Of a stretch of DNA of 64,000 nt, positions 59,247 to 64,000 are shown in pieces; position 1 is the stretch's first letter; each line of letters starts with the position of its first letter. The DNA lies in assembly GCA_964415965.1 (NCBI GenBank), contig CAYQCK010000001.1, forward strand, positions 372,001 to 436,000, read 5' to 3'. A program made the translations under genes and the position numbers. The DNA comes from CAIKNB01 sp964415965 (GTDB taxonomy: Bacteria > Patescibacteriota > Patescibacteriia > 2-12-FULL-60-25). The notes under the pieces are model-generated. The model did not search any database and had not been told where the DNA came from. It saw only the letters and a program-made list of their open reading frames with translations.

Positions 59247-61979
59247 TTAAGCTTCGGATGATGCGAGGAACGGGTTGGCTTTTGCGTTTTGGTCCGCGGT
59301 ATTCGCGTAGGGAAGCAGCGTAAGCAATTTTGACGGGGTATAGTTGGTCCGGAGCAGGCGGTTCTCTCCCTGGGCGTCGGGATCGGCCGTCAGGATAATG
59401 GCGTCTCCGCCCAAGTCGCCGGCCTCATCGAATCCGACCAGGATCTCTTCGGGCTGCCTGTCGGCCAGGGCCTTGATCGTCCTGACTTTGTAACCATGGG
59501 CCAATAAGGTGACGCTGGACATCTCGAGCCAGTCGTTATCCAGCCCCAGCAAGGCGACGCGCCCCTTGGTTTCCGGGAGCCGTCGGATGTTCTTGAGCGC
59601 GTTTTCGATCTTGGCGAGATTGAGGGCGTCTTCGGGTTTCTTGTACCTGCTCCGCAGGTCACGCAGGCAGTCTTTGGGGATGTCGCACAGCCTGACGCGC
59701 AGCGGTTCGGTCACCGGCGAACTCTCTGGATAATGCAGGTGATGGAGGTGGATTAGCGACCGGATGCGCTTCCGCTCGCGCTCCTCGACGTCCGAATGGT
59801 CGGCCAAGCGGGCCACTTCATAGGCATCATGCGCGCTGCCTTGGCGCAACGCGTCCTCCAGTGTCTTGAAGGCGGCTTCTTCGCCCAATTTGCATAGGGC
59901 GATGGCGGCCGCCAAACGGTTCTTGCCTTCGGTTTGTTTCAATGCCCCGAACAATCGATTCCTTTCTTCCTTGAGTTTCAAGGCTCCAATCAGGTAAAAG
60001 CCGAAAAATTCTGCCTTCGAATCTGGAGGTGACTGGAGCAGCTCGTCGACATGGGGCCGGATAAGGCGCCTTTCCCAGGTGAATTGCCACAAGGCTTTGA
60101 TGGCCATGGCTTTGATTTCGGGATTCTTCGATATGAGGTGGGGCCTGACGGCGTCGATGATCCCCGGATCTTGGAATGAGCGCAGGCTGTGGAGGCAGTT
60201 CCTGCGGATGTCGTCGGTCGTCTCGGCCATCAGGCGCTGGAGGAATGAGACGATGTCCGGATCGCGCAGCGATATCATCGCCTGGAAGATGTCCTCTATG
60301 GCCTCGGATGGGGTTTCGATGGCATAGGCGCGCCGCAGCTCCTTCAGGAGCGTCTGCCGGGAGAAGCCGAAATCGAACAGCTGTTCGGGCGTATAGCGGA
60401 ATGAGGCGATGGTGCGGTAGGCGGCGCGCCTCAATTCCGGGTCGCTGGCATGGAACAACTTGCCGACCACGCGCAGGACCGACGGGTCGCCGATGGAGGA
60501 AAGCGTCTTCAGGCCGGCCGAGCGCAGCATGACCGGTTCTTGCGGATCGCGGATGATGTCCAGGATTTCGGCCAGGGGCCGGTTTTTCATGTGCTTGGCC
60601 TCTGCTAGCGCTTCCATGGTCCGGACGCGGGTCTTGAAGTCGCCTTCCTTCAGCCCGTGCAGCAGGACTTTCGGGTATGTCTGTTTGACGTGCCAGGTGA
60701 TGAACAGGCGCAGCAGCAGGAACTCGAAGGCGAAGACCGCCACCACGCGGATGGCCGTTTGCGCGTCGGCATCCGGCATCAAGTAGGCCACGGCGGCCAA
60801 GAAGCCGCTGCCCAACAGCGTGCCGAGAGTCAGGGGCAGCCCGTTGAGCCAAGACCAGGCTTGGGCGCGCTGGTAGTCGCTGACGCTGCTCAGCAGGAAG
60901 TGGACCGATGATTTCTGCAGGTAGATGATGACCTCCCTCGAGAAGACGGCCGCGATCACGATGGGGAAAATCGGCCAGAAGAACATGCCCAAGACGCCCG
61001 CCATGACGATGAGGGGAGGGATGAGCAGGTTTTGCGTCAGGCCGAATCTCCGGAACATCCATCTTTGCACGGTGTTCACGAAAACGAAGGTCGTGACGCT
61101 CAGGATCGCGGTATAGGTCCCGACGAAGGCGTTCAGTTCGTTTTCCGTCGCGAACCGGTTGTTGGTCGCGATCGCGAATTCGTAACTGAAGATCCGCATG
61201 AAGACCATGTACAGCGCCATGACGGCCCCGAGCAGATAGACGAAGAGCCGCAGGTCCTTGTCCTTATAGACCCTCCCCAAACCCCAGCCGTTCGTCAGTG
61301 TCTTGGTCGGTTTGGGAGCCGATTCCATGATCATCGCGCCCAGCGAGTTGCGTTTGGCCAGCTGGCTCAGCCTGATACAGAAAGGCGCCGCCGCGAGCAA
61401 CAGGCCCGGCACCACCATGAACATCGCCGTGTTGTTCAGCCGCGGGCTCAAGGTCGCGGCAAGGGAGCCGGCCAATAGCGCGCCCAGCAGCATCGCGCTC
61501 ATGATGATCGGTTCGAACCGCTGGACCTGTTCGACGTTGAAGATGTCGGCCGAGGCGCTGAGCAGCTTATGCAGGCCGATGTAGAGGAGCGAGGTCGTGA
61601 TGATCAGTCCCAGCGCCACGAATCCGACGATTACGGGCAGTCCCGATTCTTTGACGAAAAATTGCTGGGTGACGGCGAAGACCAGGGCGAGGGGCAGGGC
61701 CAGCATCGACATGTCGATGCCTTGGATCAGGCCGGGGAAACGCCTGAGGAACCTGATGGCGTACCAGCCGCCGAGCGAGAACGCGAAGGAACTGGCGATG
61801 AAGAAGGGCGGCAGCCAGGCTACCCCAAGCCGCTTGATGACCAAGGCTTGGAGCAGGTTCCAGGACAGCGTGTTGGCCGCCGAGACGAAGAGGATCCCGC
61901 CCAGCAGGGCGAAGATCCAGGGTTTTTCGGTTTCCTCGATCCGGAACCAACGATTGATTTTTTCGAAAGATGTTTTCAT
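59247..61979 (-). CDS. NTT/MFS-like transporter fused to HEAT repeats and a receiver-like domain
   Basis: 910 residues. The first 430 contain about 12 membrane helices in the pattern of ATP/ADP (NTT) translocase or MFS proteins. Residues about 455-740 are HEAT repeats (LAEILDIIRDPQEPVMLRSAGLKTL, GIIDAVRPHLISKNPEIKAMAIKAL). The C-terminal 100 residues begin VALLGLDNDWLEMSSVTLLAHGY and look like a degenerate receiver domain. Such transporter-HEAT fusions occur in several bacteria. If it is an NTT-type carrier it could import host nucleotides, fitting a parasitic CPR lifestyle; that is inference. TAAGAT lies upstream on the minus strand. Confidence 0.72.
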   Translation of the reverse strand: MKTSFEKINRWFRIEETEKPWIFALLGGILFVSAANTLSWNLLQALVIKRLGVAWLPPFFIASSFAFSLGGWYAIRFLRRFPGLIQGIDMSMLALPLALVFAVTQQFFVKESGLPVIVGFVALGLIITTSLLYIGLHKLLSASADIFNVEQVQRFEPIIMSAMLLGALLAGSLAATLSPRLNNTAMFMVVPGLLLAAAPFCIRLSQLAKRNSLGAMIMESAPKPTKTLTNGWGLGRVYKDKDLRLFVYLLGAVMALYMVFMRIFSYEFAIATNNRFATENELNAFVGTYTAILSVTTFVFVNTVQRWMFRRFGLTQNLLIPPLIVMAGVLGMFFWPIFPIVIAAVFSREVIIYLQKSSVHFLLSSVSDYQRAQAWSWLNGLPLTLGTLLGSGFLAAVAYLMPDADAQTAIRVVAVFAFEFLLLRLFITWHVKQTYPKVLLHGLKEGDFKTRVRTMEALAEAKHMKNRPLAEILDIIRDPQEPVMLRSAGLKTLSSIGDPSVLRVVGKLFHASDPELRRAAYRTIASFRYTPEQLFDFGFSRQTLLKELRRAYAIETPSEAIEDIFQAMISLRDPDIVSFLQRLMAETTDDIRRNCLHSLRSFQDPGIIDAVRPHLISKNPEIKAMAIKALWQFTWERRLIRPHVDELLQSPPDSKAEFFGFYLIGALKLKEERNRLFGALKQTEGKNRLAAAIALCKLGEEAAFKTLEDALRQGSAHDAYEVARLADHSDVEERERKRIRSLIHLHHLHYPESSPVTEPLRVRLCDIPKDCLRDLRSRYKKPEDALNLAKIENALKNIRRLPETKGRVALLGLDNDWLEMSSVTLLAHGYKVRTIKALADRQPEEILVGFDEAGDLGGDAIILTADPDAQGENRLLRTNYTPSKLLTLLPYANTADQNAKANPFLASSEA

Positions 61980-62128
61980 CTGCAGTCGTCAAATCTTACC
62001 AAACAAGCGCTCGTCGAACAATGGCTGGAGGAGGTGCGGGGTGTGGAATATCGTCCACATCAGCACGGGCGCGGAATGGATTTCCGCAGGGCATCGTCAT
62101 CCGGCCTGCGCAGCGTATGGACATATTG

Positions 62129-62134
62129 TATATT
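62129..62134 (+). promoter_or_regulatory. -10 element of the methyltransferase gene at the right edge
   Basis: TATATT ends nine bases before the ATG at 62144; no Shine-Dalgarno. Confidence 0.45.
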
Positions 62135-62143
62135 GGTCCCAAT

Positions 62144-64000
62144 ATGACAATCCGCATGCCCGACAGCAGCCCGTTCCGACCCGCCGAACGGGGGGTGAAG
62201 AGCCGTCCCGCTTCTAAAGAGGAGATCGGCCGCCAGCTTGATGAATTCACCTCCGCCAACGGCCTGAAATCCTTACGCGACCGTTTGCGCATCGGTCTGA
62301 ACGAAGTCGCCGCCTTGGCGTATGAACAAACCCGCGAGAAGGTGCGGGATGTCTGCAGGAAGCTCGCCCAGACCGAAGAGGAAGCCGAGATGGTCTACCA
62401 GAACCTGTTGGCCATGAGCGTCGATATCCAGCAGAACGGCCCATGGGAATACGCCAAAGAACTGGCCCGGGCCGACTCCCCGGAGATCAAGGCTTGGTAC
62501 ATCCTCAATGGCGCCACCAGCATCGGCTACGAGCGCGAAATGGACCTGAACGACCGGGAATTCCAGGAACAGGCCCAACGCGTCCAGTCCAACCTGGAGC
62601 GCGCCGCAGATGACCCCGAGGCATATTTCCGGGAGTCCAAAGAACACGCCTTGGACGTCGCGGCGGAGGCGGTCCAGTTCCTGAAACGCAAGGACGGAAA
62701 GGGCCGGGATATCGAGGAACCCGAGGACAAGATGGTGCTGCGCGGCGAAGGCTTGGGCACCTTTTTGCCCATGGCTTTGATGGGCCGCGAAGTCGGCGTC
62801 GCCCAGGATGCCGAAGGTTGGGTGTATGTCGGTGCGCGCGGCCTCATCAGCGACCGTCTGATCGAGAGCTGCGGGTTGACCCGTAAGGTGGTCAAGGACC
62901 CCCGCGACCCCAAGCGCCAAGTGACGCTTTTCGTGAATCCCCAAGGCCAGGAGGTCGTGAAAAAAGTCCATCGCGGACTGTTGGTCATCCTGTCCCGCAA
63001 CCTCGAGCTGGCCCGCTCCATCGCCTCAGCTTTCCAGGATGAACGCGAGGCCATTGAAGTCGCCGATTCGGCCACGAAACACACGCGGGTCATCCAGACC
63101 ACCGAAAAAGCCTTCATCCAGGACGAAAAAGCCGACCGTGAACACTGGGAGCGCAAGCGCTTCCTGCGTGTCCCCATGGTCAAGGGGTTGGATCAGGAGG
63201 CTGCAGCCACGACCGCGCTCTCCAGTCCGCGGGAAGAGTTCTACGAGAAGATGCTCCAGGTCCGTTCCATGTACGTTTATTTGGATGCCATGGAAAAACT
63301 GCGCCGGGAACGAGCCCAGGAGGGCAAGGCCGTCACGGAACATGACCGTGAAGTCACCTCCGAGGAAGTTTGGCGTAAGATGAAACAGAAGGTCGAGGAA
63401 CTGCGCTACGTAAACGGCATCGTGGACGAGATGCTGCCCAAGATGCCGGAGGGCATCCATGCGGTCATCGACATGGCCGGCGGCGCCGGTGATTTGGGTT
63501 TGGCCGTCAGCTCGCAGCTTTTGGCCCGCGGCAAGGAAATCAAGGATGTCGAGATCGTGGATCCCCAGGAAGGCGTGGATGACTTTATGCACACCATAAT
63601 TGATCATTTGCCCTTCCGCCACGAACTCGAGAAAGTCGCCCATCACAACACCGGATATCTCCAGGACGCGCATATCCGGCCGGACGCGATTGTCGTCGCC
63701 AAGCATGCCTGCGGCACCTTGACCGACGACATCATTCGGCAATGGATAGATTCGGAAAGCCCGATGCTCATCGCCATGACCTGCTGCCAGGACAAAGCAA
63801 AACACCAACCGGCGAGCTATGGCATGAGCCAAGGGCACTGGCACGATACTTGCGTGGCGTCGGCTTTGACCAATACTGAAGTCCCGGAACAGCCGGGCAA
63901 GGCCCGCGATATCGCCATCCGCAAGCTGGAGGAGGGCCAGAAGGCGATGTTCGAGCTTGATATGGCGCGCGTCGAGTACCTTCGTCGCCACGGCTTCAAG
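62144..64000 (+). CDS. Methyltransferase-domain protein with long N-terminal region, 3' truncated
   Basis: 619 codons are open to the window end. The first 400 residues are helical and charged, of unknown fold. From about residue 430 a class I methyltransferase begins: VIDMAGGAGDLGLAV (SAM motif I), VEIVDPQEG (acidic loop) and VVAKHACGTLTDDIIR, the pattern of the Methyltransf_32 (PF13679) group, then MTCCQDKAKH. Target unknown; relatives act on RNA or protein. Start at 62144 or 62156 (MPDSSPF), both in frame. Two long frames on the other strand here are shadows of its codon bias. Confidence 0.68.
   Translation, partial: MTIRMPDSSPFRPAERGVKSRPASKEEIGRQLDEFTSANGLKSLRDRLRIGLNEVAALAYEQTREKVRDVCRKLAQTEEEAEMVYQNLLAMSVDIQQNGPWEYAKELARADSPEIKAWYILNGATSIGYEREMDLNDREFQEQAQRVQSNLERAADDPEAYFRESKEHALDVAAEAVQFLKRKDGKGRDIEEPEDKMVLRGEGLGTFLPMALMGREVGVAQDAEGWVYVGARGLISDRLIESCGLTRKVVKDPRDPKRQVTLFVNPQGQEVVKKVHRGLLVILSRNLELARSIASAFQDEREAIEVADSATKHTRVIQTTEKAFIQDEKADREHWERKRFLRVPMVKGLDQEAAATTALSSPREEFYEKMLQVRSMYVYLDAMEKLRRERAQEGKAVTEHDREVTSEEVWRKMKQKVEELRYVNGIVDEMLPKMPEGIHAVIDMAGGAGDLGLAVSSQLLARGKEIKDVEIVDPQEGVDDFMHTIIDHLPFRHELEKVAHHNTGYLQDAHIRPDAIVVAKHACGTLTDDIIRQWIDSESPMLIAMTCCQDKAKHQPASYGMSQGHWHDTCVASALTNTEVPEQPGKARDIAIRKLEEGQKAMFELDMARVEYLRRHGFK

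Noticed and set aside
62273..63991. Two long minus-strand frames at the right edge
   Set aside because: The plus-strand frame is open for 619 codons and contains a methyltransferase domain; the antisense frames mirror its codon bias.
1..64000. Alternative genetic code with TGA as glycine, as in Gracilibacteria
   Set aside because: TGA ends many genes exactly where family length predicts (for example frr and tpiA) and is absent inside the conserved genes.

Overview
The window reads as a GC-rich bacterial chromosome segment using the standard code (TGA is a stop throughout). The protein content points to the Candidate Phyla Radiation (Patescibacteria, Parcubacteria-like). It includes a very large secreted repeat protein ending in a peptidoglycan-binding module, a type IV prepilin, an LPxTG-type adhesin beside a sortase, a CAP-domain membrane protein, DUF4230, DUF4015 (PF13200), PF09826 and TM0106-type proteins, and dispersed palindromic repeats. 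Two things fit this less well: several cysteine- and glycine-rich lipoproteins look like those of Myxococcota, and one exported protein ends like an outer-membrane beta-barrel. The assignment is an inference from families, not from a marker gene.

Layout. 1-1348: end of an HtrA-like protein and a Wzz-like protein. 1.4-6.5 kb: five exported proteins or lipoproteins, each with a clear Shine-Dalgarno sequence and hairpin-rich spacers. 6.5-13.8 kb: housekeeping block (holB, a BNR-propeller lipoprotein, frr, glyS, an M16 peptidase, tpiA, a TPR protein). 13.9-14.2 kb: tRNA-Thr(GGT) and tRNA-Tyr(GTA). 14.3-18.7 kb: an AT-richer three-gene cassette of DNA methyltransferase, HerA-like ATPase and NurA-like nuclease, a candidate defence system. 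18.7-25.3 kb: an MFS permease, a PAS protein, two NlpC/P60-like hydrolases, a methyltransferase, an SRAP protein and small hypotheticals. 25.3-28.5 kb: metK carrying an in-frame palindromic repeat, an L,D-transpeptidase and a prepilin. 28.5-36.5 kb: large surface and exported proteins. 36.6-40.8 kb: tRNA-Thr(TGT), rpmG, an HD hydrolase, a TM0106-type nuclease and a DHH-like protein. 40.9-45.9 kb: LPRTG adhesin, sortase and CAP protein. 46-53 kb: tRNA-Trp and mixed accessory genes. 53-64 kb: large exported proteins, an NTT/MFS-like transporter fused to HEAT repeats, and a truncated methyltransferase at the right edge.

Three window-wide patterns stand out. (1) About ten genes have a -10 element ending 6-8 nt before the ATG and no Shine-Dalgarno, which predicts leaderless transcripts. 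A second set has strong Shine-Dalgarno sequences and consists mostly of exported or accessory proteins. (2) Exported or membrane protein genes carry up to seven frameshifts. All have the same sign (one base missing) and most sit at homopolymers, while the housekeeping genes are intact. (3) Palindromic repeats are common in spacers, and one sits inside metK.

All functional calls rest on motif recognition by eye. No database search or structure prediction was run.
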